A stretch of DNA of 64,000 nt from Bacteroidales bacterium (lineage in GTDB: Bacteria > Bacteroidota > Bacteroidia > Bacteroidales > F082): NCBI GenBank assembly GCA_017538795.1, contig JAFYIE010000093.1:52125-116124 (forward strand). The letters run 5' to 3'. The notes below the pieces were generated by a model. It made no database searches, was not told the origin of the DNA, and was given only the letters and a program-made list of their open reading frames with translations. A program made the translations under genes and the position numbers. Positions 15,489 to 24,018 of this stretch are shown here, one piece after another. Every line of letters begins with the position of its first letter. The stretch's first letter is position 1.

Positions 15489-16367
15489 ATGAAATTCCCA
15501 CTGATAAAAAACACCACACAAGGCAGCAAACTCCTGACCTTCACGCTATTGCTAATCTTCGGATTGATTTTTAGCAGCTTACTCGGATTTTTGATAACCA
15601 TGATGAACGGTGGAGGCTTTACCGATTTGAAAAATCTACAAATCACACAAATTTTAAATCAGGTAGTGGGCTTCATGCTGCCACCTGTTCTTTACGTGTT
15701 GCTTGTCAAGGAAAAGCCTTTTAACTATCTGGGATTCAAGAAGATACCAATCTGGTCGTTACTCGGCATAGTTGCAATGCTCACAATTATCCCGTTCCTC
15801 AGCATGGTGTCGGAATGGAACGACGGCATCGTTTTTCCTGAATCGTTGCGCGCGCTTGAAGAAAAACTGCGCGGCACTCAGGAAATGTCAGAGAAAATCA
15901 TAAAGATGTTCATCTCACAAGGCTCGCTTTTCTCCAGTTTGGTAATTATCGCGGCTTTGGCGGCCGTCAGCGAGGAGCTTCTATTCCGTTCGGTGATACA
16001 GAAAGCGTTCGTCAAAGTCATCGGGAACCCGCACCTCGCAATCGTCGTGACAGCCATCATTTTCTCGGCTTTCCACATGGATTTCTTCGGATTTTTCCCA
16101 CGCGCGATTCTCGGCCTGATGCTCGGCTATATGTTCTATTTCAGCGGTTCCATCTTCCCGTCGATGCTGATGCACTTCGTCAACAACGCCACAATCGTGG
16201 TACTTTACTACATGAACACACGAGGCTTCAGCGACATCGACGTGGAATCATTCGGCAGCACCAGCAATGCAATTGTGATAATTTTGAGCTTAATCGTAAC
16301 AGTCGCAATATTTATAACTTGTTATCGTTTAAAAAACAAAACTGAACAACTAAAAAATGACAATTGA
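15489..16367 (+). CDS. CPBP family intramembrane glutamic endopeptidase (CAAX-protease-like)
   Basis: A 292-residue protein with about eight membrane helices. The CPBP/Abi motifs are seen: SEELLFR (paired Glu around residues 162-163), FSAFHMDF (His ~196) and the C-terminal SMLMHFVNN (His/Asn ~229-232). Eukaryotic relatives process CAAX proteins; bacterial members are linked to bacteriocin self-immunity or membrane proteolysis, with the substrate unknown here. It overlaps the next gene by 11 bases. Confidence 0.85.
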   Translation: MKFPLIKNTTQGSKLLTFTLLLIFGLIFSSLLGFLITMMNGGGFTDLKNLQITQILNQVVGFMLPPVLYVLLVKEKPFNYLGFKKIPIWSLLGIVAMLTIIPFLSMVSEWNDGIVFPESLRALEEKLRGTQEMSEKIIKMFISQGSLFSSLVIIAALAAVSEELLFRSVIQKAFVKVIGNPHLAIVVTAIIFSAFHMDFFGFFPRAILGLMLGYMFYFSGSIFPSMLMHFVNNATIVVLYYMNTRGFSDIDVESFGSTSNAIVIILSLIVTVAIFITCYRLKNKTEQLKNDN

Positions 16368-16746
16368 CAAGCTTTTCATATTTAAATTCCTAAAGTTCGG
16401 AGTCGTAGGATTTTCCGGCGTTTTCGTTGATTTCGGCATCACCTGGCTCTGCAAGGAGAAAATCAAAATCAACAAGTATGTGAGCAACGCCATCGGCTTC
16501 ATCTGCGCCGCCACGTCGAACTATATTTTAAACCGAATCTGGACGTTCCAGAGCGAGAATGCCGAGGTCGCCACGGAATACGGGAAATTCATGCTTGTTT
16601 CCGCTATCGGATTGGGAATCAATTCGTTAACGCTTTATCTTTTGACCGACAAATTGAAATGGAATTTCTACGTCAGCAAGATTTTCGCTATCGGCGTCGC
16701 CACGCTGTGGAATTTCTTCGCGAATGTGATGTTTACCTTTAAATAA
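16357..16746 (+). CDS. GtrA family small membrane protein
   Basis: A 129-residue protein with four predicted membrane helices. The N-terminal FLKFGVVGFSGVFVDFGITWLC and the middle NYILNRIWTFQS (with the conserved N-R-x-W-x-F pattern) are typical of GtrA proteins, which are thought to flip polyprenyl-linked sugars or assist cell-surface polysaccharide decoration. It overlaps the CPBP gene. Its substrate is not predictable. Confidence 0.88.
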   Translation: MTIDKLFIFKFLKFGVVGFSGVFVDFGITWLCKEKIKINKYVSNAIGFICAATSNYILNRIWTFQSENAEVATEYGKFMLVSAIGLGINSLTLYLLTDKLKWNFYVSKIFAIGVATLWNFFANVMFTFK

Positions 16747-16770
16747 AAAGAATTTCTTTTTTCCCTTTCT

Positions 16771-17274
16771 TTACACTAATTCCGTATATTTTTTCAAGAA
16801 ATCCTCTGCAAAAATCAGCGGCATCAGGTTATCCATTTTATCGCTGATGATGATCGGACCTTCTTCGCCCTGCATGATGACGCGCAGCGGCTGGTTGTGA
16901 CGGCTCTCCGCCTCTATCATCACCTGACGGCAGCTGCCACAAGGCGGGACGGGCTGCGTAATCTTTCCGTCGCTGCCAATAGCTGTGACAGCGAGAGCAA
17001 CGATAGGCTGATCGGGATAGTTGGCTTGAGCCGAGAACAATGCCACGCGCTCAGCACAGAGTCCTACAGGATAAACCGCGTTTTCCTGGTTGCAACCTAT
17101 GACAATGGTTCCGTTTGCAAGTCGCACCGCAGCACCTACACGGAACTTCGAATATGGTGCGTATGCGCTCTTTGCGGCTTCCTTTGCTGCAAGCAAAAGG
17201 GTGCGGTCATCGTCGTTCAGCTCGTCGATGGAGTTGAACTCAAGAAAAGAAAGTGTGAGTTTATGTTTTTTCAT
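16771..17274 (-). CDS. cdd: Cytidine deaminase
   Basis: A 167-residue zinc enzyme converting cytidine and deoxycytidine to uridine forms in pyrimidine salvage. The zinc/catalytic motifs are CAERVA (Cys73, Glu75) and PCGSCRQ (Cys112, Cys115), with the N-terminal SAYAPYSKFRVGAAV and GCNQENA substrate segments. It starts 5 bases after the S41 peptidase gene stop and is the last gene of the minus-strand run. Confidence 0.93.
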   Translation of the reverse strand: MKKHKLTLSFLEFNSIDELNDDDRTLLLAAKEAAKSAYAPYSKFRVGAAVRLANGTIVIGCNQENAVYPVGLCAERVALFSAQANYPDQPIVALAVTAIGSDGKITQPVPPCGSCRQVMIEAESRHNQPLRVIMQGEEGPIIISDKMDNLMPLIFAEDFLKKYTELV

Positions 17275-17279
17275 GTCTG

Positions 17280-18932
17280 TTAATTTGTTCCTTTCAAAAT
17301 GTTATTGTATTGTTCCTGGTCAAGGATGATTTCAAAAGCCTTCTTCAGCTCATTGTCGTCGTCCAGAGTAGAGATAATACGGCCTTTCTGATAGTAATAA
17401 CGGCTCACAATCTCATATTTCAACAGGTCTTCGATCTCGTCTCTGTTGTCGACAAGGTCTTTTGTCTTCTCCTCCTCTATCTTCGCAACCACTTGATTAA
17501 GAACTGGTTGTATCTCATCGAGATAACCTTCGAGTTTGGCTGTCTTTTCAAGTGTCTTGATGTCCAACTCGCTCTTCGAAGTAAACGTAAATCCTTCATC
17601 CTTAACGAATTGCATAAAGTCGTCGTAAATTTTATCGGTGATTTGAAAATCTTTTGCCGGCTTTATCGATTTATGCTCGCTGTAAAACTTGTTGGCGTAT
17701 TTGAAGAACAAGTTTTTCGCGTAAAGATGTGTGGCGATTGTCGACATCAGCTCAGGTTCGATCTTCACATCCGGCTGGATGCCGTGACCTTCGTAAACGA
17801 CGCGGCCGTTAGCGGTGTGGAACTGTTTGCCGAGGGTGTCGTTCTTGGCGATAGTGTCGGCATTTCTCTTGTTCTTTTTCGAATAATCTATTTCCTGGAT
17901 GCAGCGGTTGCTTGGCAGGTAATAATGTGCCACCGTCACCTTGATTTGAGTGTTGTAACTCATAGGTAAGATATTCTGTACCAAGCCTTTACCGAAGGTT
18001 CGCTGTCCCACGATGACGCCCCTGTCGAAGTCCTGAATCGAGCCGGAGACGATTTCCGATGCCGACGCGCTGCCTTCGTTGACGAGAATCACGAGCGGGA
18101 TGTCGAGGTCGAGAGGCTCGTTTTTAGTGTAGTGGTTATAGTTCTGGTCGGCGACCTTACCTTTCTGATACACAACGAGTTTGTTCTTAGGAACGAACAT
18201 ATTCACAATGTCGACGGCCTCGTTGAGCAGACCGCCGCCGTTGCCACGCAAGTCAAGGATGAAACCCTTGAGCTCGTGTTCCTTCTTCATGTCGACAATA
18301 ACTTTTTTAAGCTCCTTGGCGCAATCTTTGGTAAACTGCGACAAAATGGCGTAGCCGATGCCATTGTCGAACACCGTCGAATAAGGGATGTTGTCGATTT
18401 TTATCTTCTCGCGTTTGAGTTCCTTCACGATAGGCTCTTTCTCGCCGAGACGCTGCATCTTCAGTTTCACGGTGGTGCCAGGAGTGCCTTTCAGCAACTC
18501 GCTTATCTCGCTTGAGTTTTTACTTGACACATCTATTCCGTTGATTTCCAAGAATATATCACCAGGAATCAGACCAGCTTTCGCGGCGGGAAATCCTTCG
18601 TAAGGCTCCGAAATCATCGTTTTGCCGTCGGAATACTGAATAAGCGAGCCTATGCCGCCGTATTCGCCTGTCGTCATCAGTTTCACGTCTTCGATTTGCG
18701 ACTCCGGGATGAAAACAGTGTATGGGTCGAGGCCTTGGAGCATGGCGTTTATGGCTGTCTCGTTGAGTTCCGCCGGATTAATCTCGTCGACGTAATACAT
18801 ATTGAGCTGACGCAACACATTATTATATATGTCGATGCTCTTCGAAATTTCAAAATTGTTCTTTCTCGTCTGCGCATTGACGTTTATCGCAGTGAGAATC
18901 AGCAGGATAATGGTTAATTTAAGATATTTCAT
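17280..18932 (-). CDS. S41 family C-terminal processing peptidase (periplasmic)
   Basis: A 550-residue protein with an N-terminal signal peptide (MKYLKLTIILLILTAINVNA), a PDZ domain (AAKAGLIPGDIFLEINGIDV), and the S41 catalytic core: LDLRGNGGG, nucleophile serine in NEGSASASE around residue 288 and the lysine in RTFGKGLVQ around 312. CtpA-type proteases trim or degrade envelope proteins from the C-terminus. A ~150-residue C-terminal extension rich in Lys/Glu follows. An upstream in-frame ATG would add six residues coded by repeat sequence; ATG 18932 at the signal peptide is more likely. Its leader contains a 7-bp repeat array. Confidence 0.9.
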   Translation of the reverse strand: MKYLKLTIILLILTAINVNAQTRKNNFEISKSIDIYNNVLRQLNMYYVDEINPAELNETAINAMLQGLDPYTVFIPESQIEDVKLMTTGEYGGIGSLIQYSDGKTMISEPYEGFPAAKAGLIPGDIFLEINGIDVSSKNSSEISELLKGTPGTTVKLKMQRLGEKEPIVKELKREKIKIDNIPYSTVFDNGIGYAILSQFTKDCAKELKKVIVDMKKEHELKGFILDLRGNGGGLLNEAVDIVNMFVPKNKLVVYQKGKVADQNYNHYTKNEPLDLDIPLVILVNEGSASASEIVSGSIQDFDRGVIVGQRTFGKGLVQNILPMSYNTQIKVTVAHYYLPSNRCIQEIDYSKKNKRNADTIAKNDTLGKQFHTANGRVVYEGHGIQPDVKIEPELMSTIATHLYAKNLFFKYANKFYSEHKSIKPAKDFQITDKIYDDFMQFVKDEGFTFTSKSELDIKTLEKTAKLEGYLDEIQPVLNQVVAKIEEEKTKDLVDNRDEIEDLLKYEIVSRYYYQKGRIISTLDDDNELKKAFEIILDQEQYNNILKGTN

Positions 18933-18936
18933 ATTT

Positions 18937-18978
18937 CTTTCAACTTTCAACTATCAACTTTCAACTGTTAACTTTCAA
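18937..18978. repeat. 7-bp repeat array (CTTTCAA type)
   Basis: Six units: CTTTCAA, CTTTCAA, CTATCAA, CTTTCAA, CTGTTAA, CTTTCAA. On the coding (minus) strand this is TTGAAAG repeated between the yidD stop and the S41 gene start, in the middle of an operon. Confidence 0.8.
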
Positions 18979-18981
18979 CTG

Positions 18982-19215
18982 TCATGGTACTGGGTCATAA
19001 CCTGAGCCGCCCCAGGGGTTACACGATGCCACTCGTTTTATCGTCAGCCAGCCGCCTTTGATTGCGCCGTACTTGCGAATCGCCTCGATGCTGTAGTTGG
19101 AGCATGTCGGGGTGTAGCGGCAGTTGCGTCCGATGAAAGGAGAAAGCGTGTACTGATATATTTTTATCAGCAAAATCAAGAAGTTAGCCGGCAGTTTTAT
19201 AATGAATTTTATCAT
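18982..19215 (-). CDS. yidD: Membrane protein insertion efficiency factor
   Basis: A 77-residue protein with the YidD core: [30 protein letters not shown] and [16 protein letters not shown] (three conserved Cys). YidD sits at the inner face of the membrane and helps YidC-dependent insertion. It overlaps rnpA by 4 bases, matching the common rnpA-yidD order near yidC. Confidence 0.93.
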   Translation of the reverse strand: MIKFIIKLPANFLILLIKIYQYTLSPFIGRNCRYTPTCSNYSIEAIRKYGAIKGGWLTIKRVASCNPWGGSGYDPVP

Positions 19216-19601
19216 AATTTCTCAACCAAACGTTCAACAACTTTCTTTATCTTCTCCTCCACCTCGCTGTATTTCAATATAACGGTGGCGGTATATACTA
19301 ACGCAACATCCAGCGTTTTGTTGTTTGCTTGGCATAATTTCATCAGCTCCGACTTGTTTTTTCGCCAACCTTCACGGATAAGTCGCTTCACTCGGTTGCG
19401 TTTAAAGGCGTGATGAAATCTTTTTTTAGAAACGGAAATAAGTATTCTCGGAATCGCATCTTCCTGATTCTCAGCATCATAAAGATGGACAACTACACGA
19501 AAAGGATACAACGAAAATCCTTTTCCTTCTTCAAATAAAGTCTGTACAGCTTTTTTAAGATAGATACGCTGCGATTTCGGTAGTCCTTCCTTGAGTTCCA
19601 A
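19212..19601 (-). CDS. rnpA: Ribonuclease P protein component
   Basis: A 129-residue basic protein, the protein subunit of RNase P that matures tRNA 5' ends. The family signature is seen as [22 protein letters not shown] (residues ~65-85), and the N-terminal part [21 protein letters not shown] is typical. It follows hemD with no spacer and overlaps yidD. The usual rpmH neighbour is absent, as often in Bacteroidota. Confidence 0.93.
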   Translation of the reverse strand: MELKEGLPKSQRIYLKKAVQTLFEEGKGFSLYPFRVVVHLYDAENQEDAIPRILISVSKKRFHHAFKRNRVKRLIREGWRKNKSELMKLCQANNKTLDVALVYTATVILKYSEVEEKIKKVVERLVEKL

Positions 19602-20366
19602 TTATTTTTTCTTTGCTTTTTTGATTTCAGCCTCAAGGTACTCTTCGATAGCCATAGTTATTGAAGGGGCTGTCTGTGTAGGAGCGCTGAGGCTAAGATT
19701 GAAACCGGCGTCGGTGACGGCCTTGGCTGTTGACGAGCCGAGAGCGCCTATCGCCACTTCGCCTTGCACGAAGTTCGGGAAGTTGATTTTCAGTGAGTCG
19801 ATACCGGCAGGGCTGAAAAACACGAGCATGTCGTATTTTGTAATATCTATTTCGTGAAGATCAGACGGCACGGTGCGGAAAAGCATTGATTTCTTGAAGT
19901 TGAGCTTCGCCGCGTTCATCATCTCGGTGTAATCCTCACTCGTCACGATGTTGGAAGAAGGCAGGAAATATGTCTCTTCTTTGTGTTTCTTCATTATCTC
20001 GATAAGGTCGGCAAAAGTCTGGTTTCCATAGAAAATCTTACGTTTGCGGAACTGTATATAATGCTGGAGATACAGTGCTGTCGACTCATTCACGCAGAAA
20101 TATTTGAGGTCGTCCGGCACGGTATAACGCATTTCCTTTGCGATGCGAAAGAAATGATCCACAGCGTTGCGGCTTGTCAGGATGATTGCGGTATAATCAG
20201 TGAGTTTCACATGGTCTTGCCTCAATTCTGAAGCTTCCACGCCTTCCAACTTGATAAATTTCTCAAAATCTATCTTGACATTATACTTCTTGATGATACT
20301 TTCCCAATGAGTTTTAGAAATATCAGCTGGTTTTGGCTGTGAAACGAGTATGTTTTTGATCTTCAT
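19602..20366 (-). CDS. hemD: Uroporphyrinogen-III synthase
   Basis: A 254-residue HemD-like protein, which closes and inverts ring D of hydroxymethylbilane in tetrapyrrole synthesis. The sequence has the two-lobed HemD pattern: ILVSQPKP at the N-terminus, AIILTSRNAVDHFF, FCVNESTALYLQ, then DMLVFFSPAGIDSLKINFP and AIGALGSSTAKAVTDAGF. HemD is poorly conserved, but the order DUF4271-hemD-rnpA-yidD is a known Bacteroidales arrangement, which raises confidence. ATG 20366 (MKIKNILVSQPKP) is preferred over an in-frame ATG five codons upstream that overlaps the previous gene. Confidence 0.82.
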   Translation of the reverse strand: MKIKNILVSQPKPADISKTHWESIIKKYNVKIDFEKFIKLEGVEASELRQDHVKLTDYTAIILTSRNAVDHFFRIAKEMRYTVPDDLKYFCVNESTALYLQHYIQFRKRKIFYGNQTFADLIEIMKKHKEETYFLPSSNIVTSEDYTEMMNAAKLNFKKSMLFRTVPSDLHEIDITKYDMLVFFSPAGIDSLKINFPNFVQGEVAIGALGSSTAKAVTDAGFNLSLSAPTQTAPSITMAIEEYLEAEIKKAKKK

Positions 20367-20368
20367 CT

Positions 20369-21109
20369 CTATAATACACAATTAGTTACAATCAATCTAC
20401 ACATCATCGTGATGGCTATTGCCACCGGTATGATTTCGAGGGTGCAAAAATACAAAAAAATATTAAACAAATTCATTTTTGATAAAATTTGGAATTCAAA
20501 AAATGTTTTTATAATACGAATCCCAATAAAAATAAGTAAAAGAGAAAATGTTATAATTAAAATTGTTTTTGTCGGGTAGAAAATTATGACGAGGCCGAGA
20601 ACTATCATTAGGATATTGATGACCGTCATGGCGGAAAGATGCGCCACTTCATGATGATTTGTCGCCGTCTCTATATCGAAAAGCCATCCGTAAAGAGATA
20701 TAAAAAGGTATTGGATGATAAGCAAGGCCGCGATGAAGACGCATACATCGACGTAAAAGCCCCAGCTGCTGTAAAGTATTGTATTTCCTGAGAAAACGAG
20801 CACTATTTTCTGAATTATCAAGGCCAAAAGCGCCACATAAGCCACAAAAACAGACAACCCGTTGATACTCATGACTGGATTCCATTCGCGCGTCATCTTG
20901 TCAAAATCGGAAGTTTTGAACGACACAGCCAACATTGTACGGAAGCGCAATGCGAACAGCTGTTTATTAATCATCATTAATATTATGGCTAAGAAAACGA
21001 CAATGAAATTCCACGAGGGCGAAATATACTCCACAACACGCGGCAGCGGCTCGCACATCGAACCGATATTTTCTGTAACTATCTGAAAATCAATAGTGTC
21101 ATTCATCAA
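20369..21109 (-). CDS. DUF4271 domain membrane protein
   Basis: A 246-residue protein with about six membrane helices, an N-terminal periplasmic or cytosolic stretch, and a conserved-looking core (FKTSDFDKMTREWNPVMS, then YGWLFDIETATNHHEVAHLSAMTVINILM). It matches DUF4271, a Bacteroidota family without known function that regularly precedes hemD. First gene of the minus-strand operon DUF4271-hemD-rnpA-yidD-S41-cdd; a TAATTTTG promoter box lies 22 bases upstream. Confidence 0.82.
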   Translation of the reverse strand: MMNDTIDFQIVTENIGSMCEPLPRVVEYISPSWNFIVVFLAIILMMINKQLFALRFRTMLAVSFKTSDFDKMTREWNPVMSINGLSVFVAYVALLALIIQKIVLVFSGNTILYSSWGFYVDVCVFIAALLIIQYLFISLYGWLFDIETATNHHEVAHLSAMTVINILMIVLGLVIIFYPTKTILIITFSLLLIFIGIRIIKTFFEFQILSKMNLFNIFLYFCTLEIIPVAIAITMMCRLIVTNCVL

Positions 21110-21131
21110 AATCCATCTTGATTTTATTCTG

Positions 21132-21180
21132 CAAAATTATTGAAAAAATTTGGATTATTAAGATAAGATTTGTATTTTTG
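21132..21180. promoter_or_regulatory. Divergent promoters between the DUF4271-hemD operon and pta
   Basis: The complement of 21132-21139 reads TAATTTTG (leftward). Rightward, TTTG at 21149-21152 and TATTTTTG at 21173-21180 are spaced by 20 bases, a textbook Bacteroidetes -33/-7 pair in front of pta (ATG 21222). Confidence 0.65.
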
Positions 21181-21221
21181 CAGAATATTTTTTAGCATAA
21201 CAATATCAAAACATAATTACA

Positions 21222-22232
21222 ATGGGACTCATTGAAGAAATCATCCAAAACGCGCAGGCCAACAAGCAGCGCATCGTGCTCCCAGAGGGAGATGAACCAA
21301 GAACATTGAAGGCAGCCGACCGCATCATCGCCGACGGCATCGCTGACGTTATTTTAATCGGACCAGCTCAGAAAATCGCCGACATGGTCGCCGAATTCGG
21401 TTTGAAAAACATCAAAAACGCTCGCGTCATAGATCCTCAGACCAACCCTGAGAGACAGAAATACGCCGATTTGCTTTTCGAACTTCGCAAGAGCAAAGGC
21501 ATGACACCGGAGCAGGCATACGACCTCGCAGGCAACTTCATGTACCTCGGCATTTTGATGGTGAAGGCAGGTGAAGCCGACGGTCTCGTCAGCGGCGCAC
21601 GCTCAACCACAGGCGACATGCTCCGTCCTGCCTTGCAGATCATCAAGACTGTTCCTGGAGTTACATGTGTTTCAGGTGCTTTCACGATGTTCTTACCTGA
21701 AGGATGCCCTTACGGCACCAATGGACGTATGGTGTTTGCCGACTGCGCAGTCACACCTATGCCAACAGCCGAACAGCTCGCTGAAATCGCCATCTGCACA
21801 GCCGATACAGCAAAGGCAATCGCTAAGATCGACCCTGTGACAGCCATCTTGAGCTTCTCGACCAAGGGTTCAGCAAAACACGAAGTCGTTGACAAAGTCA
21901 TCGAGGCCACACGCATCGCACAGGAGCGTCGTCCTGACCTCGTCCTCGACGGTGAACTTCAGGCTGACGCCGCCATCGTGCCATCAGTCGGCTCAAGCAA
22001 GGCTCCGAACAGCCCGGTGGCAGGTAAAGCCAACACATTGGTATTCCCATGCCTCGAGGTGGGTAACATCGCTTACAAACTCGTGCAGCGTCTCGCCGGC
22101 GCCGAAGCAGTGGGTCCAGTGCTCCAAGGCTTGGCAAAACCTTGCAACGACCTCAGCCGCGGATGCTCAATCGACGATGTTTACAAACTCGTTGCGATTA
22201 CTTGCAACCAAGCGATTGCACAGAAAAAGTAA
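21222..22232 (+). CDS. pta: Phosphate acetyltransferase
   Basis: A 336-residue short-form Pta, converting acetyl-CoA and phosphate to acetyl phosphate and CoA. Characteristic stretches are QRIVLPEGDEPRTLKAADRI near the N-terminus, the DGLVSGARSTTGDMLRPALQ active-site region (~residues 120-140), and GELQADAAIVPSVGSSKAPN (~245-263). With ackA downstream it makes ATP from acetyl-CoA produced by PFOR. A palindromic repeat element lies between pta and ackA. Confidence 0.95.
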   Translation: MGLIEEIIQNAQANKQRIVLPEGDEPRTLKAADRIIADGIADVILIGPAQKIADMVAEFGLKNIKNARVIDPQTNPERQKYADLLFELRKSKGMTPEQAYDLAGNFMYLGILMVKAGEADGLVSGARSTTGDMLRPALQIIKTVPGVTCVSGAFTMFLPEGCPYGTNGRMVFADCAVTPMPTAEQLAEIAICTADTAKAIAKIDPVTAILSFSTKGSAKHEVVDKVIEATRIAQERRPDLVLDGELQADAAIVPSVGSSKAPNSPVAGKANTLVFPCLEVGNIAYKLVQRLAGAEAVGPVLQGLAKPCNDLSRGCSIDDVYKLVAITCNQAIAQKK

Positions 22233-22234
22233 AT

Positions 22235-22319
22235 GAGATTCCTCCCTTCGGTCGGAATGACAGCGGTTTATGGTTAGCAACGACCATTGTCATTCCGAGC
22301 ACGAAGTGCGAGGAAACTC
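22235..22319. repeat. Palindromic interspersed element between pta and ackA
   Basis: Left arm GAGATTCCTCCCTTCGGTCG plus GAATGACA and right arm TGTCATTCCGAGC...GCGAGGAAACTC are imperfect complements around a ~24-base loop. It belongs to the same family as the copy inside the HhH gene at 4907-5024. It begins 2 bases after the pta stop. A stem here could alter the pta/ackA expression ratio. Confidence 0.75.
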
Positions 22320-22346
22320 AAAAAAAAGAAATAAAATTTTACAATT

Positions 22347-23546
22347 ATGAAGATATTAGTTTTAAATTGCGGTTCGTCATCAATTAAGTATCAGTTGATT
22401 GAGATGGACGAGAAGAACCACTCGGTATTAGCCAAGGGTTTGTTGGAGCGCATCGGCCTCGAAATGGGCGAATTCACCCACAAATGGAACGGACAGAAGC
22501 ACTACGAACAGCTTCCTATCCCGAACCACACAGAGGGTATCAAGATTGTGCTTCAAGCACTTACAAATAAAGAATACGGCGTCATCAGCGACCTGAAAGA
22601 AATCAAAGCTGTCGGTCACCGTGTGGCACACGGCGGAGAGAAGTTCACTCACAGCGTCCGAATCGACGACAACGTCATCAACATGATTAAGGATCTCTGC
22701 GACCTCGCTCCATTGCACAACCCAGGCGCTCTTCAGGGCATCGCGGCAATGCAGGCAGTGCTTCCGGGCATCCCGATGGCAGCAGTGTTCGACACATCGT
22801 TCCACGCCACCATGCCGCCAGAGGCATATCTCTACGCTATTCCTTACGAATACTATGAGAAATACCGTGTACGTCGCTACGGATTCCACGGCACAAGCCA
22901 CAAATACGTCGCTGAAAAAGCCGCTGAATATGTCGGCAAAGACTGGAAAAACACGAAAATCGTCACATGCCACCTCGGCTCAGGCGCATCTATCGCAGCA
23001 GTTGAAAACGGCAAGTCGGTGGAGACATCAATGGGCTTCACCCCTGTCGAAGGCCTCGTGATGGGCAGCCGCACCGGCGACCTCGACCTTGGCGCTTTCA
23101 TGTACATCATGGACAAGGAAGGCTACAACACCAAGGAGATGAACACTTTGGTGAACAAGAAGTCGGGACTCATCGGCATCACCGGTAACTCGCAGGATAT
23201 GCGCGACGTGCGTGCAGGCCGTGATGCTGGCGACGAGCGTTGCACCTACGCCTTCAACATGTTCGCACACCGCGTAAAGAAATACATCGGCGCTTACGCA
23301 GCCATCATGAACGGCATGGACGTCCTCGTGATGACAGGCGGCATCGGCGAAAACGCATGGTTTATGCGTGAGGCCATACTCGAAAACATGGAGTTCTTCG
23401 GCATCAAGATCGACAAGAAGCTGAACGAGACCATCATGGGCGACGCAGCCGTCATCTCAACACCTGACTCAAAGGTGAAGGTGGTTGTATATCCTACAGA
23501 CGAGGAATATATGATTGCTAAGGATACGTTTGATTTGGTCAAATAG
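22347..23546 (+). CDS. ackA: Acetate kinase
   Basis: A 399-residue enzyme making acetate and ATP from acetyl phosphate and ADP. N-terminal phosphate-binding VLNCGSSSIKYQL (residues 4-16), HRVAHGGEKFTHS, the FDTSFHATMPPEAYLYA segment (~residues 148-165), GFHGTSHKYVA and TGGIGENAWFMRE near the C-terminus are all diagnostic. Partner of pta. The stop TAG is the first codon of a 7-bp repeat array. Confidence 0.96.
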   Translation: MKILVLNCGSSSIKYQLIEMDEKNHSVLAKGLLERIGLEMGEFTHKWNGQKHYEQLPIPNHTEGIKIVLQALTNKEYGVISDLKEIKAVGHRVAHGGEKFTHSVRIDDNVINMIKDLCDLAPLHNPGALQGIAAMQAVLPGIPMAAVFDTSFHATMPPEAYLYAIPYEYYEKYRVRRYGFHGTSHKYVAEKAAEYVGKDWKNTKIVTCHLGSGASIAAVENGKSVETSMGFTPVEGLVMGSRTGDLDLGAFMYIMDKEGYNTKEMNTLVNKKSGLIGITGNSQDMRDVRAGRDAGDERCTYAFNMFAHRVKKYIGAYAAIMNGMDVLVMTGGIGENAWFMREAILENMEFFGIKIDKKLNETIMGDAAVISTPDSKVKVVVYPTDEEYMIAKDTFDLVK

Positions 23547-23603
23547 CCATTAGCCATTAGTTGTTAGCCATTAGAGCTCTAACTAGTGGCTAATAGCTAA
23601 TGG
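23544..23603. repeat. 7-bp repeat array with facing arms (TAGCCAT ... CTAATGG)
   Basis: TAGCCAT, TAGCCAT, TAGTTGT, TAGCCAT, TAGAGCT, then CTAACTA, GTGG, CTAATAG, CTAATGG. It starts at the ackA stop codon (TAG 23544-23546), has an AGAGCTCT palindrome at its centre and ends 3 bases before the stop of the convergent PAS gene. Confidence 0.85.
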
Positions 23604-23606
23604 CTT

Positions 23607-23930
23607 TTATCCTCTATCGTAATGCGGCATCTCCTCAGGAATGACCATTGAATATTCAACAAGACCTTTTATGACGCCGTCTTCATACCAAGGTGTTTGG
23701 TAAATAATTTTTTTCTTGCCTTTCTTCGAAATTGTATATACATTGGTGGCTGCGGCACTCAACATGTGTTTTATTATCTGTTGCGAACGCTCGTTGTGGC
23801 AGCCCATCATATTTTTGCCACGGACATCGCCATTGACTTCAATAGAGCTATTGTTCTGATACACAACATTTCCTTCAGTGTCGCTCACCGTGATAGCGAC
23901 ATTCACTTCTTTAAAAAAATCGATATTCAT
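23607..23930 (-). CDS. Stand-alone PAS domain protein
   Basis: A 107-residue protein consisting almost wholly of one PAS fold: AITVSDTEGNVVYQNNSS (first strands), VRGKNMMGCHNERSQQIIKHML (helical middle) and KKKIIYQTPWYEDGVIKGLVEYSMVIPE (final strands). There is no output domain. Similar short PAS proteins occur in gut Bacteroidales; whether they bind a cofactor or a ligand is unknown. A Cys-His pair (GCHNE) could be a ligand or metal site, which is speculation. A TAATTTTG promoter box lies 23 bases upstream of its ATG. Confidence 0.75.
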   Translation of the reverse strand: MNIDFFKEVNVAITVSDTEGNVVYQNNSSIEVNGDVRGKNMMGCHNERSQQIIKHMLSAAATNVYTISKKGKKKIIYQTPWYEDGVIKGLVEYSMVIPEEMPHYDRG

Positions 23931-23952
23931 AGTTTTTTAATTAAATTTTTTG

Positions 23953-24000
23953 CAAAATTACATAATTTATATTTAAATTGAAATAAAATCGTTATATTTG
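23953..24000. promoter_or_regulatory. Divergent promoters between the PAS gene and the LptF/G permease gene
   Basis: The complement of 23953-23960 reads TAATTTTG (leftward to the PAS gene), and TATATTTG at 23993-24000 points right to the permease. The rightward box contains an in-frame TTG that must not be taken as the start codon. Confidence 0.6.
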
Positions 24001-24018
24001 CAGACTATTTTTACAGTT

